Below the pieces are notes generated by a model. It saw only the letters and a program-made list of their open reading frames with translations, was not told the DNA's origin and searched no databases. The position numbers and the translations under genes are program-made. Of a stretch of 64,000 bases of DNA, positions 51,293 through 60,281 are shown piece by piece; the stretch's first letter is position 1; each line of letters begins with the position of its first letter. Location of the stretch: assembly GCF_016901135.1 (NCBI RefSeq), contig NZ_JAFEVL010000025.1, positions 1 to 64,000 on the forward strand, written 5' to 3'. The stretch is from Martinezella lusitana (GTDB taxonomy: Bacteria > Pseudomonadota > Alphaproteobacteria > Rhizobiales > Rhizobiaceae).

Positions 51293-52350
51293 AGCGAATT
51301 ACCGTTTTCAGGTGAGATGTGAGATGTGAGATGGTATGTCTCGAAGAACTCGATAACCTCGTCGGGATTCCAGAATGACATGTCGTTCGTCATAATCCAA
51401 GTGGGATCAATGATATGTCTCAGCAACAACTGCTTCGCTGTCCTCATGACGAAGGCTGTTTTGTGCATGGGAAAGTGATCGACATCAAAGGCGGCCGATG
51501 ACAGCGTTATGCCCTTGGCAAGCAGGAGCCAGGTGTCAAACTGCTGCAGGGTCTGCGATGCACCATAGAGCACATATTTCGATCCCGGCTTGGCCGCTCG
51601 CATTGCGGCTCGTCGCGGGCATACGCTCGGATCAATGTTGACCAGCGGAGGCAAGGCGTCAAAAACGTAGTCGAATGCGTCGTCGTCGGATTCGCGCAAT
51701 TCATCGACCGAGCCAAACACATAATCCGCATAATGATCTTTGGCGGTCTCCTGGCGTGCGGGATTGCGTTCGAGCACAGCCACCGACTTGGTGGCATAAA
51801 GATTTTGCAGGATTGCCCCGGCGATCGCACCGCAAGGGCCGCCGCCAAGCACCAGTACCCGGTTTCCGACCGCCGGCGGATGTGAAAGGATCGATCGAAG
51901 AACGGCGGTGATTGGCTCAAGCAACGGAGCGTCCCGGTCGGATATTTCCGCTGGAAGCAAAATCGCCGCTGCTCTTTCATCATCCCTGAAATAGCGACCT
52001 GTCTTGAAGGGAGACGCGCGCAAGTCGCCGGCAAAAAGAGGGCGTAAGGCGCGGTATTCTGCCATGCCTCCAAAATCAGTCTGCCCAAAATAGGCCAGGC
52101 GTTGCCCTAGAAGCGAAGCATCGCATTCGGGACCGACATCTACGACGGTCCCGCTATATTCATGACCAAGAATCACGGGGTACTGCTCTGCAAGCAAATT
52201 GCCGTGAAAATGGGAAATATCGGTCGAGCAGACGGAGACTGCTGACGTTTTGAGGAGAACCCCATCCACTGGAGTTAGAGGGACATCGCGAAGACATATG
52301 GAAAGCTTGCTAGGAGCGCTGAGCTCGATTACTTGCATCGTGCGTGACAT
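51289..52350 (-). CDS. Medium-chain zinc-type alcohol/polyol dehydrogenase
   Basis: 353 residues from the ATG at 52350, with AGGAG 7 bp upstream; the longer open frame to 52440 lacks a ribosome site. The GroES-like part has SVCSTDISHFHGN (Cys zinc ligand) and LGHEYSGTVVDVG; the Rossmann motif is VLVLGGGPCGAIAGAI. The structural-zinc cysteine loop of classical ADHs is missing and the substrate region is divergent, so the reaction is not predictable beyond a sugar alcohol or threonine-type substrate. Three tandem copies of the 7-mer TGAGATG (51313-51333) lie near its 3' end. Confidence 0.85.
   Translation of the reverse strand: MSRTMQVIELSAPSKLSICLRDVPLTPVDGVLLKTSAVSVCSTDISHFHGNLLAEQYPVILGHEYSGTVVDVGPECDASLLGQRLAYFGQTDFGGMAEYRALRPLFAGDLRASPFKTGRYFRDDERAAAILLPAEISDRDAPLLEPITAVLRSILSHPPAVGNRVLVLGGGPCGAIAGAILQNLYATKSVAVLERNPARQETAKDHYADYVFGSVDELRESDDDAFDYVFDALPPLVNIDPSVCPRRAAMRAAKPGSKYVLYGASQTLQQFDTWLLLAKGITLSSAAFDVDHFPMHKTAFVMRTAKQLLLRHIIDPTWIMTNDMSFWNPDEVIEFFETYHLTSHISPENGNSL
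51313..51333. repeat. Three tandem copies of a 7-bp unit inside a coding end
   Basis: TGAGATG is repeated three times without interruption inside the last codons of the zinc-dehydrogenase gene. Since 7 is not a multiple of 3, gain or loss of a unit would shift the frame, alter the C-terminus and break the ATGA coupling to the MFS gene. Confidence 0.7.
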
Positions 52351-53418
52351 GGCAAAACTCCTGTTTGCGACAAACCTGCCTTCCGGGGGTGTTTCATGTT
52401 GCACGCCGCCTATGCTGGCGGCTTTCGTTGCACTGCACAATTAAACATGCGCATGAATTTCAGATTTCAAGCCCGTGTCCGTAAAATCTTGAGACTTTTT
52501 GATGGATAGTTATCGGCAAATCCTACCGCGCTAGAACGGCGACGATGATTGAGCAACGGTGCCTTTCTTTGGGCAGCAGCATGCGAATGCGCATGCACCA
52601 CCTGTCCATCGAGGCATCGGCACCATTGGGCGTTGTGGGCTGGGGCAGGAGGCTTGCGTAAGAATATGCAAGCATCCGTCGGCCGCTACACTTTCCGGCC
52701 TGCGTGAGAAAGCGGGTTATGGCGTGAACAGGTTAAGCGGCCTTTTCGCATTCGCTCCGAGAAACATTCGGGTTTATCATCTATGTTTCCGCCTGCCGAA
52801 CCGTCCCCGGCGCAGGGAATGCCGAGTTAGTCGGCGAGAAGCCGGTCTTTCGACTGCGACGAGATTGCGCGAACGCTACATCAGCGACGAGGCACAAGCA
52901 TACGACCGAGCGTTAGCTGAACCCCAGAGACACGCGAATTCGACGCGGACCCTGATCTTAAGAGCAGCGGCTTCCGGAAGCTCGCTCCACCAAGTCAATT
53001 TGCATGCGGCTAGACGACTTCGACGAGCAGGCGGAAACCTCGACAGCCGACAGATCGATGCGTCATCTGAGCCGAAAATAAAATATCGGTCGAGCCGATA
53101 GATTCCATCGATGGATCTGGGCTATCGCTTATGCTGCACACGTGGCATGCAAGCAGTATCTTCGACAGAGGAACTTGCACGACCGATATTTTGTCTGAGG
53201 CAGGCAGCATTCGATGATGTCTCTTCAGAACGGAGAGATCTCGCTGGCTGAGGCCGACCGCACGACTTCTTTTGTTCTGCGCCTGCGAGGCTCGTGAAGA
53301 GTCGGCTTTTCAAAAAGTTCCATAAGTCATATTATGCATTTTTCAATCTAGGATTGCAAATACTAACCGGAGATCCTCAGATCAGGTGTTCCACCTGAAC
53401 ATCAGCACGGAGTGACAA
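52351..53418. other. Long gene-poor stretch before traR
   Basis: About 1.07 kb. The longest open frame (52559-53101, plus) gives an Arg-rich product without any family I recognise and no ribosome site, so I do not call it. ATGCGCAT is a small palindrome near 52446, with further ATGCG words near 52580. Two segments read like decayed coding sequence but cannot be named. The last 40 bp hold the traR leader repeat (53382-53398). Confidence 0.5.
53382..53398 (+). promoter_or_regulatory. Inverted repeat in the traR leader
   Basis: TCAGGTG-TTC-CACCTGA is a perfect 7-bp inverted repeat with a 3-nt centre, ending 20 bp before the traR ATG. It is not the known tra box. As DNA it could be an operator; as RNA it would be a short hairpin close to the traR ribosome site (ACGGAG). 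It may control the amount of TraR. Confidence 0.5.
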
Positions 53419-54123
53419 ATGCAGCATTGGCTGGATAAGCTAACTGACCTCGCCGCAATAGAGGCCGATCAAGCTCACATCGAGGAAGCCCTCTCCGGCC
53501 TGACGGAGCAGATCGGTTTTGGCGGCTACGCTTATCTCCACATCCAGCCCGGGCATGTGCTGGCAATCTCGAACTACCATCCAGAATGGCGATCCCATTA
53601 TTTTGAACGAAATTATTCCCGACTAGATCCGGTGGTGAAGCGAGCGAAGTCATTTAAAAGGATCTTCACTTGGGCAGGCGAACAGGAGGGGCCGCGCCTC
53701 TCCAAACCCGAGCGCACGTTTTATTCACAGGCTGCAAATTTCGGAATCCGCTCCGGCATTACCATTCCAGTCAAGACCGCAAACGGCTCGATGTCTATGT
53801 TCACCCTGGCTTCTGAGAAGCCGACAATCGATCTCGACCGAGAGATCGATGCGGTGGCTGCCGCAACCGCTGTCGCTCAACTTCACGCCCGTATCGCCTT
53901 CATGAAAGCAAGCCCGACCGCCGAGAGCCCGGCCTACCTCGACCCCAAGGAAGCCGCTTATCTCAAATGGATGGCGGTCGGCAAAACGATGGAAGAGGCG
54001 GCGGATCTCGAAGGTGTCAAATACAACAGCGTCCGGGTCAAGCTTGCCGAAACCAAGAAGCGTTTCGACGTCCACACGACAACGCACCTGACCGCGCTGG
54101 CTATACGTAGAAAGCTGATTTGA
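53419..54123 (+). CDS. traR: TraR-type quorum-sensing activator
   Basis: 234 residues, the exact size of Agrobacterium TraR and very similar along the whole chain from [15 protein letters not shown]. The acyl-homoserine-lactone pocket residues Tyr53, Trp57 and Asp70 are all conserved, as is [16 protein letters not shown]. The C-terminal LuxR HTH (about 172-230) reads [20 protein letters not shown] and ends ALAIRRKLI. TraR with its 3-oxo-octanoyl-type signal normally switches on conjugative transfer and plasmid copy number. Here no traI or tra/trb gene is in the window, so the controlled genes must be elsewhere. It converges on traM with a 3-bp gap. Confidence 0.95.
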   Translation: MQHWLDKLTDLAAIEADQAHIEEALSGLTEQIGFGGYAYLHIQPGHVLAISNYHPEWRSHYFERNYSRLDPVVKRAKSFKRIFTWAGEQEGPRLSKPERTFYSQAANFGIRSGITIPVKTANGSMSMFTLASEKPTIDLDREIDAVAAATAVAQLHARIAFMKASPTAESPAYLDPKEAAYLKWMAVGKTMEEAADLEGVKYNSVRVKLAETKKRFDVHTTTHLTALAIRRKLI

Positions 54124-54126
54124 TCT

Positions 54127-54435
54127 TCAGTCCACGGGGGCTTTCGGGATATAGCCAATAATATCGACCAAGGTGTTCACGACGCTCATCTGAGCATGCA
54201 TTTCGATGCAGGCCTCAATGTAGGCAAGATGCTGAGCGCCACCGGCAACGGCTCCCGACTTATAGTCGTCCGGCAAGGCCTGAAACAACTGGTCGGCTTT
54301 CTCCACCAGGCTCCGGTGGGTACGGATCGCGCCCACGGTAAGTGCCTCGAAGTCCGCCGGCGGCAGTCCGCGCGTGAGCCCAATCACAGGCCGAAGCTCA
54401 AACTTGTCTTTCGGCGGCACGTCTTGAGGTTCCAT
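54127..54435 (-). CDS. traM: TraM anti-activator of TraR
   Basis: 102 residues, the same length as Agrobacterium TraM, with the characteristic LRPVIGLTRGLPPADFEAL, AIRTHRSLVEKADQLFQALP and IEACIEMHAQMSVVNTL. TraM is an all-helical dimer that binds TraR and stops it from holding DNA, setting the threshold of the quorum response. The gene is convergent with traR, the arrangement seen on Ti and related plasmids. No recognisable tra box was found upstream (54436-54540). Confidence 0.95.
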   Translation of the reverse strand: MEPQDVPPKDKFELRPVIGLTRGLPPADFEALTVGAIRTHRSLVEKADQLFQALPDDYKSGAVAGGAQHLAYIEACIEMHAQMSVVNTLVDIIGYIPKAPVD

Positions 54436-54579
54436 GCTTTCTACCCCCCGTTAAGTCTGCGGTACGCCCCGAAAACACTAATCTCTGATCCCAAGCCGAG
54501 GTTGGAAACTCCGCCTAGACAGGCCTGCGACCTCTAGTGCTGTAATTCACCGATTTTATCAGCGATCCAAGACATATTT

Positions 54580-54601
54580 GTAGTTCACAGGGACGAACTA
54601 C
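54580..54601. promoter_or_regulatory. Candidate operator between traM and the XRE gene
   Basis: GTAGTTC (54580-54586) and GAACTAC (54595-54601) are perfect 7-bp arms separated by 8 bp, giving half-sites 15 bp apart. It lies about 56 bp before a good -10 box (TATACT, 54657-54662) of the XRE gene, too far for simple repression of that promoter. It could serve an upstream promoter or an activator. Confidence 0.45.
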
Positions 54602-54701
54602 GGCATTTCGGCAGACATGCATGCAGGCGAGAGCCTCCATCTGCGCGATTGTATCGTATACTCTGTAGATGAATGCACTGCAACGCGCATGACTCCGAAT
54701 T

Positions 54702-54968
54702 ATGAATATTCGAGAGATCTTCGCGCTGAATCTGAGGACCCTGCGAAACGCCAAGAAGCTGTCGCAGGAGGAACTCGCGCTCCGCGCAAACGTCCATCGC
54801 ACCTATGTCAGCTCTCTGGAACGGTGTGTCTATAGCCCGACGATCGATATGGTCGATGGCCTCGCCCAAATCCTTGGTGTAGAAGCGTTCGAAATGCTCG
54901 TTTCAAAGCGCAATTCGGGCGAAAAGAAGACGGCCAAGTCCGGTCCCGGATCATCCTCCAGTGCGTAA
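54702..54968 (+). CDS. XRE/Cro-CI family small DNA-binding regulator
   Basis: 88 residues. One HTH_3 domain covers about 5-62: IFALNLRTLRNAKKLSQEEL, HRTYVSSLERCVYSPTIDMV and the closing LAQILGVEAFEML. The tail is a disordered Lys/Ser-rich stretch. The ATG at 54702 is the only start after an in-frame stop at 54690. There is no strong ribosome site, and a TATACT -10 box is 40 bp upstream. Such proteins commonly sit beside rhizobial plasmid-control genes; a role in traR/traM control is only a guess. Confidence 0.88.
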   Translation: MNIREIFALNLRTLRNAKKLSQEELALRANVHRTYVSSLERCVYSPTIDMVDGLAQILGVEAFEMLVSKRNSGEKKTAKSGPGSSSSA

Positions 54969-55066
54969 ATTCGACGTGAGTGACGCTCGCTGCTCCAGAT
55001 AGTCCTCGATTATACTGCCGCATAATAGCACGGGACTTTGCCGGTTCATGATTGCCTCTTTTGCGT

Positions 55067-56338
55067 CTATGCCCTCTGGCCGTCGCTGTCGTGTTCCGCT
55101 CCAAGCGTGCACAGCATCAGAGCGGTTTCATAGGATTTTTCGAAAGCGGGGACGGGCAAGAATTCGAAGCGCGAATGGAAATTATAGGCGCCGGTGAAGA
55201 AATTCGGGGTGGGCAATCCCCGCGCCGACAGCGCTGCCCCGTCGGTTCCTCCACGCATTGGAGTGAGCTTTTTTGCGATCCCAAGCCTGTCCAAAGCATT
55301 GAACAGCAGCTCGGCTGAGCGGTTATCGCCCTGGAGGTAGTCCCCGATGTTATGGTAGGTGTCGGCCACGCTATATTGCACCGATCCTGAAGGATATTGC
55401 GACGCGATCCGTTCCACGACTTCGCCGATACGCTGTTTCCGCTGCTCGAATTTGGACTTGTCGAAATCGCGGATCATGACCTTGAGCCGGGCTTCGCTGT
55501 CGTTTGCAACAAGGTCCTTGAACCAAAAATAACCTTCGCGTTTCTCGGTACATTCAGGTGTGTCGCTGCGGTCGAAGTGGGACATGAAATCAAGTGCCAT
55601 CAGCAGCGGATTGACCAGCACGCCCTTTGCCGACATCGGATGGGCACTGACGCCCGTAAAGACGATCTCGCCGGATGCGGCGTTAAAATTCTCCACAACG
55701 ACTTCGCCAAGCTCGCAGCAATCGATAGTGTAGGCAAAGTCGCATGGGAAGCGGCTCAGATCGAGCGCCTTGGCGCCCCGCAGGCCGATTTCCTCGTCCG
55801 GAACGAAGGCGACAAAAATGTCGCCGTGAGGCTGCGACGGCTCAAGCCTGGCAAGGAGGGTCATGATGACCGCGATGGCTGCCTTGTTATCCGCTCCGAG
55901 TACGCTGGTGCCGTTGCTGACAATAATATCCTCGCCCTGCCAGGGAATAATCTCCGGATGTTCCGCGATCCGCAACCAGATGTCTTTCGCCGGGTTGAGG
56001 CAGAGATCCCGCCCCTCGAAGCGTTTGATCTGAGGCCGGATGACGGCGGAGAGGCCGACATCGACCGTATCGAGATGCGCGATGAAACCGATGCGTGGAG
56101 CGCTCGACCGGTTACCGCGCTTTACGCCCATCACAATGGCCTGCTCGTCAACCACGACGTCATCAACGCCGAGGCTGCGCAGTTCCTCCGCCAGTAGCTT
56201 GGCGAGTTCAAGCTGCCCCGGAGAAGAGGGCAGATGCGTTGAAGTGGCGTTACTCTGGCTTTCAATGGCAACGTAGCGGAAAAACCGAGCGACAAGTTCA
56301 TCGCGAATGCCCATCGTGTCTTGTTCAGTCGAATACAT
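55067..56338 (-). CDS. pepT: Peptidase T (M20B tripeptide aminopeptidase)
   Basis: 423 residues, close to E. coli PepT (408). The dinuclear zinc site is visible: His88 and Asp90 in FIAHLDTVD, Asp150 in VLGADNKAAIA, the catalytic Glu in VPDEEIGLRGAK and a late Asp in YTIDCCELGE; GVSAHPMSAKG marks the lid domain and RGGTDGAALSARGLPTPNFFTG the C-terminal zinc block. It removes N-terminal residues from tripeptides in the cytoplasm. A GAGGGAA box precedes the ATG at 56338. It is the last gene of the peptide-transporter operon, so it likely finishes the imported peptide. Confidence 0.93.
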   Translation of the reverse strand: MYSTEQDTMGIRDELVARFFRYVAIESQSNATSTHLPSSPGQLELAKLLAEELRSLGVDDVVVDEQAIVMGVKRGNRSSAPRIGFIAHLDTVDVGLSAVIRPQIKRFEGRDLCLNPAKDIWLRIAEHPEIIPWQGEDIIVSNGTSVLGADNKAAIAVIMTLLARLEPSQPHGDIFVAFVPDEEIGLRGAKALDLSRFPCDFAYTIDCCELGEVVVENFNAASGEIVFTGVSAHPMSAKGVLVNPLLMALDFMSHFDRSDTPECTEKREGYFWFKDLVANDSEARLKVMIRDFDKSKFEQRKQRIGEVVERIASQYPSGSVQYSVADTYHNIGDYLQGDNRSAELLFNALDRLGIAKKLTPMRGGTDGAALSARGLPTPNFFTGAYNFHSRFEFLPVPAFEKSYETALMLCTLGAEHDSDGQRA

Positions 56339-56405
56339 TCCATTCCCTCATCGGCGACGAATGATGATGTTCTCGGGCACCAGTATCCTGTGAGTATCCG
56401 GCGGA

Positions 56406-57644
56406 TCAGCAGATGCGAAGAATACCTATCCCGCCTTCCAGTTCGATTTGCGCGCCCAGATTTGCGGACTGCTCCTTGAATCGTTTCAGGATTCTCGTCG
56501 CACGCTCTCCCGTCGCAAGGTGTGGAACCAGTCGACTTTCGAGCAAGCGATCCTTCAATCCGTCTTCTCCGCCGATCACGATCGGATAGAATCTGATGTC
56601 GATCAGATCGTTATCCTGCCCGTAAGAGCACAAGCCGACAACACTCTCCCACACTTCAGGCGCTCGCCAGGTCGATTTCTCCGACCTCACATGGAAGATG
56701 AAATTGCCGAGACTGTAAAAAATCGGACGGCGCCGATAGATTTCCACGGGTTGAAGCACTGGTGCGCCATGGCTGACGAACATGGCAGCACCCGCGTCGA
56801 TGCACTGTCTTGCAACGCCACTGACCCACTCCGGTACCTCGTACCAGTCGGAAGCCCAGTGATGGTGGTGCAGATAGGCTATGACGAGGTAGCCATCCCT
56901 GGCGGCAGAAGCGATCGCCTCGAGGTTCCGGGTAAGGTCGTTTTCATCGATCTTGACGCTTCTGCCGAAGCTGTCGGCTCGTTTGAAGATTGCCCGCGAA
57001 ATACCGATCTCCTCAAGCGGATCGACAAGCGGCGGATCATCCGGCTGGCTATCATTGGTGAGGTCGATCGCCGTGTAGCCGACACTCTCCCGAATGGAGC
57101 GAAGCTGTCCGAAGGCCGCGTCATCGACCTCGATGACTTGCGACAGACGCAGCCGGTTCACGCCAGGACGCTCAGGCCGGCCTACGTCTACATTCGCCGC
57201 ATACATGAAGTCGGGACCTGGACCTCCGTCCATCGCGACGATGGCGACACGCCGCCCACCAATCGTTCCAGTGCCTGCCCGCGAAGCCTCGAATTGGTTG
57301 CGGCCGAGACCCGCATGGAGGAAGCCTCGCTTCTCGACCTCTTCCAGGGTCGAGAGCACACCGGATGGGCCAAGATCGAAGGCATGGTTGTTCGAAAGCG
57401 AAAGTGCGCGAAACCCGATCCCCTGGAGCGCATCCAGGATGACAGGATCGCTACAGCCGAAGAATGATCCCTTGAGCGGCCATCCTCCGTGGCTGCCAAG
57501 GATCGTTCCCTCGAAATTGGTGAACGAAAGATCCGCCTGGTGAAGCAGGGCCTGAACCTCCTGAAACGCCGAAGCTCGGATAGCGCGGATGTCGTATTTT
57601 ATGAGCGATTGGCCCGTGACGGCCAATGTGAACCTGTCAGTCAT
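56406..57644 (-). CDS. CapA-family (PGA_cap) metallophosphatase-fold protein
   Basis: 412 residues with the CapA/PgsA motifs FTNFEGT (41-47), SLSNNHAFDLG (82-92), YLHHHHWASDWY, VSHGAPVLQPVEIY and FYSLGNFIF. CapA proteins are known from poly-gamma-glutamate capsule synthesis and release, normally with a membrane anchor. This one has no N-terminal signal or membrane segment, so it is predicted cytoplasmic, and no capB or capC is present. Placed between a peptide ABC transporter and PepT, it may act on an imported peptide or glutamyl compound. This function is not established. Confidence 0.85.
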   Translation of the reverse strand: MTDRFTLAVTGQSLIKYDIRAIRASAFQEVQALLHQADLSFTNFEGTILGSHGGWPLKGSFFGCSDPVILDALQGIGFRALSLSNNHAFDLGPSGVLSTLEEVEKRGFLHAGLGRNQFEASRAGTGTIGGRRVAIVAMDGGPGPDFMYAANVDVGRPERPGVNRLRLSQVIEVDDAAFGQLRSIRESVGYTAIDLTNDSQPDDPPLVDPLEEIGISRAIFKRADSFGRSVKIDENDLTRNLEAIASAARDGYLVIAYLHHHHWASDWYEVPEWVSGVARQCIDAGAAMFVSHGAPVLQPVEIYRRRPIFYSLGNFIFHVRSEKSTWRAPEVWESVVGLCSYGQDNDLIDIRFYPIVIGGEDGLKDRLLESRLVPHLATGERATRILKRFKEQSANLGAQIELEGGIGILRIC

Positions 57645-57733
57645 AAGTCACCTTTTGCGGTAGTAAGAACCACCAATGTCTGGAAAGTTGGTATTCAAGG
57701 CCGAGCCCGGCGCGCCGGCGGCCTAATTGGGCC
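57645..57733 (-). other. Intercistronic spacer with GC palindrome
   Basis: An 89-bp gap between the dual ATPase and the CapA-like gene. It contains the perfect palindrome CCGGCGCGCCGG at 57707-57718, which could fold as a short GC hairpin in the mRNA. The ribosome site of the CapA-like gene (AGGTG) is at its end. Confidence 0.4.
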
Positions 57734-59398
57734 TCAACAGGTGAACCGGCCGGGCCGGGCGTCGATGAGGGCGCGCGTGTAGGGATTTTGCGATTGTGAG
57801 AAGATGAAATCGGAAGGCCCAAAATCCTCGACCCGGCCGTCTTTGAAGATGTAGACGGAACTGCAGAGCTGCTGCACGACGGCGAGATCATGGGAGATGA
57901 AGATCATCGTCATTCCCTGCTCGGCAATGATCTCCTTCAGGAGCCTGACGATTTCGGCCTGTACCGACACATCGAGAGCCGACGTGGGTTCGTCCGCAAT
58001 GATGATCTCAGGCCTTGCCAGCAGCGCCCGGGCAATGCAAACGCGCTGCTTCTGGCCACCCGACAGCTGATGCGGATACCGGGTGAGCATGTTCCGGGCG
58101 AGACCGAGCCGGTCCATCATCCGTGCCGCCTCTCCCAACTCATCACTGGGATGCATGCCGGCACCAAACCGGATGCTTTCGCGCAGTGTCTCGCTGATGG
58201 TCATCCTGGGATTGAGCGACACCGCGGGATCCTGGAAGATCATCTGCGCGCGGCCGAGCAGGCGGTTGCGGCGGCCGCTCTTCGAAACATCGAACTCGTT
58301 TCCGCCGATTGTCACGCGTCCCACTGAGGCCGTGTCCAGTCCGGCGATAATCCGGCCGAGCGTCGTCTTTCCGCTTCCGCTCTCGCCGACAATGCCGATG
58401 ATCGCACCACGTGGCAGCGCGATGCTCACATCGCGGAGGGCGAACTTCGCCATGTTCCGGCCAGGACGCCACGAGAACCCTTGTGGTGCGAAGGTCTTCG
58501 AAACACCGGCGGCGGCGAGCAATATGTCGTCGCCCTCCCCTCTCCCGAACGAAATGGTCCGGCTGCCATTGGCCTTCGCCGCTGTTGCCAAAGTCCTCAA
58601 CCGCGGGACCGCTGCAAGCAGGCTGCGCGTATAGTCGTTCCTGGGCGCATCCAGAATGGTCGCGGTGTGATCCTGCTCGACCACCTGGCCCTTTTTCATG
58701 ACGAGAACCCGGTCGGTAATCTCGGACACCACCCCCATGTCATGGGTGACCAGAATGATGGAGACGCTCGTCTCGTCGACGAGAGTACGGAGAAGCTTCA
58801 GAATCTGCTTCTGAACCGTTGCATCCAGCGCCGATGTCGGCTCGTCGGCGATGATGATGTGGGGAGATCCCGCCAGCGCGATGGCAATGACCACCCGTTG
58901 CCTTTGCCCTCCGGAGAATTGGTGAGGATAGTTGCCGTATCGCTGCTGCGGCTCCGCAATTCCGACGCGGTCCAGGAGATCAAGGGCACGTTGACGCGCG
59001 GTACGCCGCGATAGAGAGCCGTCGAACGCAAGAATTGTCTCCTCGATCTGCGCACCGACGCTCATCAAGGGATCAAGCGAGGCGGTATGATCCTGGAAGA
59101 TGGCGGATATCCTCCGCCCTCGGATGGCGTGCCCCTCCCCTCCCATGGCGCCGATCGGCTTGCCGTCGAATTCGATCGTGCCGGACGTCCGCTGGAACTC
59201 AGCCGCAAGCAAGCCTAGGACGGCATTGCCCAACGTCGATTTTCCAGCACCCGACTCGCCTATGATGCCGAGGATCTCTCCGCGCCGAAGCTCGAAGCTG
59301 ACGTCAGACAGGATCGTAACCGGTCCGGATGCGGAGAGATGGCGAAGGCCGAGGTTCTTCACCTGAAGCAGAGGCATTGTTCCAGTTTCGTAAGTCAT
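57734..59398 (-). CDS. Peptide ABC transporter ATPase, fused DppD-DppF type
   Basis: 554 residues holding two complete ATPase domains in one chain, as in YejF/GsiA. NBD1 has Walker A GESGAGKST (47-55) and FSGGQRQR, then [18 protein letters not shown]2 has GESGSGKTT, LSGGQKQR and [15 protein letters not shown]. Both sites look active. Each half ends in the oligopeptide-type region (NDYTRSLLAA and NPYTRALIDA). It drives the DppB/DppC permeases upstream, overlapping the DppC gene by 4 bp (ATGA). Confidence 0.95.
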   Translation of the reverse strand: MTYETGTMPLLQVKNLGLRHLSASGPVTILSDVSFELRRGEILGIIGESGAGKSTLGNAVLGLLAAEFQRTSGTIEFDGKPIGAMGGEGHAIRGRRISAIFQDHTASLDPLMSVGAQIEETILAFDGSLSRRTARQRALDLLDRVGIAEPQQRYGNYPHQFSGGQRQRVVIAIALAGSPHIIIADEPTSALDATVQKQILKLLRTLVDETSVSIILVTHDMGVVSEITDRVLVMKKGQVVEQDHTATILDAPRNDYTRSLLAAVPRLRTLATAAKANGSRTISFGRGEGDDILLAAAGVSKTFAPQGFSWRPGRNMAKFALRDVSIALPRGAIIGIVGESGSGKTTLGRIIAGLDTASVGRVTIGGNEFDVSKSGRRNRLLGRAQMIFQDPAVSLNPRMTISETLRESIRFGAGMHPSDELGEAARMMDRLGLARNMLTRYPHQLSGGQKQRVCIARALLARPEIIIADEPTSALDVSVQAEIVRLLKEIIAEQGMTMIFISHDLAVVQQLCSSVYIFKDGRVEDFGPSDFIFSQSQNPYTRALIDARPGRFTC

Positions 59399-60270
59399 AC
59401 CGGACGGCTCCTTGGATCGAGACGACGGCGAACGTCTTCACCGACGAGATTGATGCTTGCGATCAGGCCGAAGAGGGCGAGGCCGGGGAAAAGGCTGATC
59501 CAGTATTGACCGGTCAGAAGGTACTGGAACCCGTTTGCAACCGTGGAGCCGAGCGACGGCTTGTCGATCGGAACGCCAAGGCCGAGAAAGGACAAGGTTG
59601 CCTCGAGCGCGATGGCGTGGCCGACCTCGATCGGTATCAAGGTCACGGCCGGCGCGATGCTGTTCGGGAGCAGGTGGCGGAAGATGATCCTGGATGTCGG
59701 CAACCGCATCAGCCGGGCCGCGTCCATGTAGGACTTATTCGTCTCGCTGAGCGCCACGCTTCGCGCCAATCTCGCATAGCTTGCCCATTGGGCGATGATC
59801 AGCGCCAGAATGATCCGGTCTATTCCTGGCCCGAGCGTAACGATCGCGATCAGGGCGACGAGGATCGTCGGCAGGCTGAGCTGAAGGTCGACCAACCGCA
59901 TGATCACGATGTCGATCCATTTGCCGAAATAAGAGGCGCTGACGCCGGCCGTCAGCCCGATCAGGGCAGCAGCAGCCGCACTCGTGACAGACACGACCAG
60001 GCTGATGCGCAAGCCATAGAGGATACAGCTGACGATGTCCCTGCCGAGCCCGTCCGTCCCGAGCAGGTAGAGATAGCCGCCGCTCCCCCAGGTGCCTGGA
60101 GGAGAGGATGCCTCCCATCCATAGATTTGCAGGGGATCGTATGGGTTTTGCGGCGCGATCGCTGGGGCAGTAAGGGCGAGCAGGACATAGGTTGCAAGCA
60201 GGATCTTGGACGGAGTTAGCACCTGCCGCTGAGGACGCCGGTTCAACGCCCGGAGAATATGAGCTTTCAT
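59395..60270 (-). CDS. Peptide ABC transporter permease (DppC type)
   Basis: 291 residues, about six membrane segments, with the N-terminal OppC-like extension (TPSKILLATYVLLALTAPAI, then QNPYDPLQI) and the EAA loop in RIIFRHLLPNSIAPAVTLI. GLGVPIDKPSLGSTVANG is the conserved C-terminal block. It forms the inner-membrane channel with the DppB-type protein encoded 11 bp upstream. Its stop overlaps the ATPase start. Confidence 0.94.
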   Translation of the reverse strand: MKAHILRALNRRPQRQVLTPSKILLATYVLLALTAPAIAPQNPYDPLQIYGWEASSPPGTWGSGGYLYLLGTDGLGRDIVSCILYGLRISLVVSVTSAAAAALIGLTAGVSASYFGKWIDIVIMRLVDLQLSLPTILVALIAIVTLGPGIDRIILALIIAQWASYARLARSVALSETNKSYMDAARLMRLPTSRIIFRHLLPNSIAPAVTLIPIEVGHAIALEATLSFLGLGVPIDKPSLGSTVANGFQYLLTGQYWISLFPGLALFGLIASINLVGEDVRRRLDPRSRPV

Positions 60271-60281
60271 GGCAGTTCCCT

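Noticed and set aside
52559..53101. 180-codon open frame in the gap before traR
   Set aside because: Arg-rich low-information product, no ribosome site and no family; kept only as part of the gap description.
53100..53418. Search for a tra box (18-bp palindrome bound by TraR) near traR and traM
   Set aside because: No sequence close to the known tra box was found here or in 54436-54701; the repeats present have other sequences.
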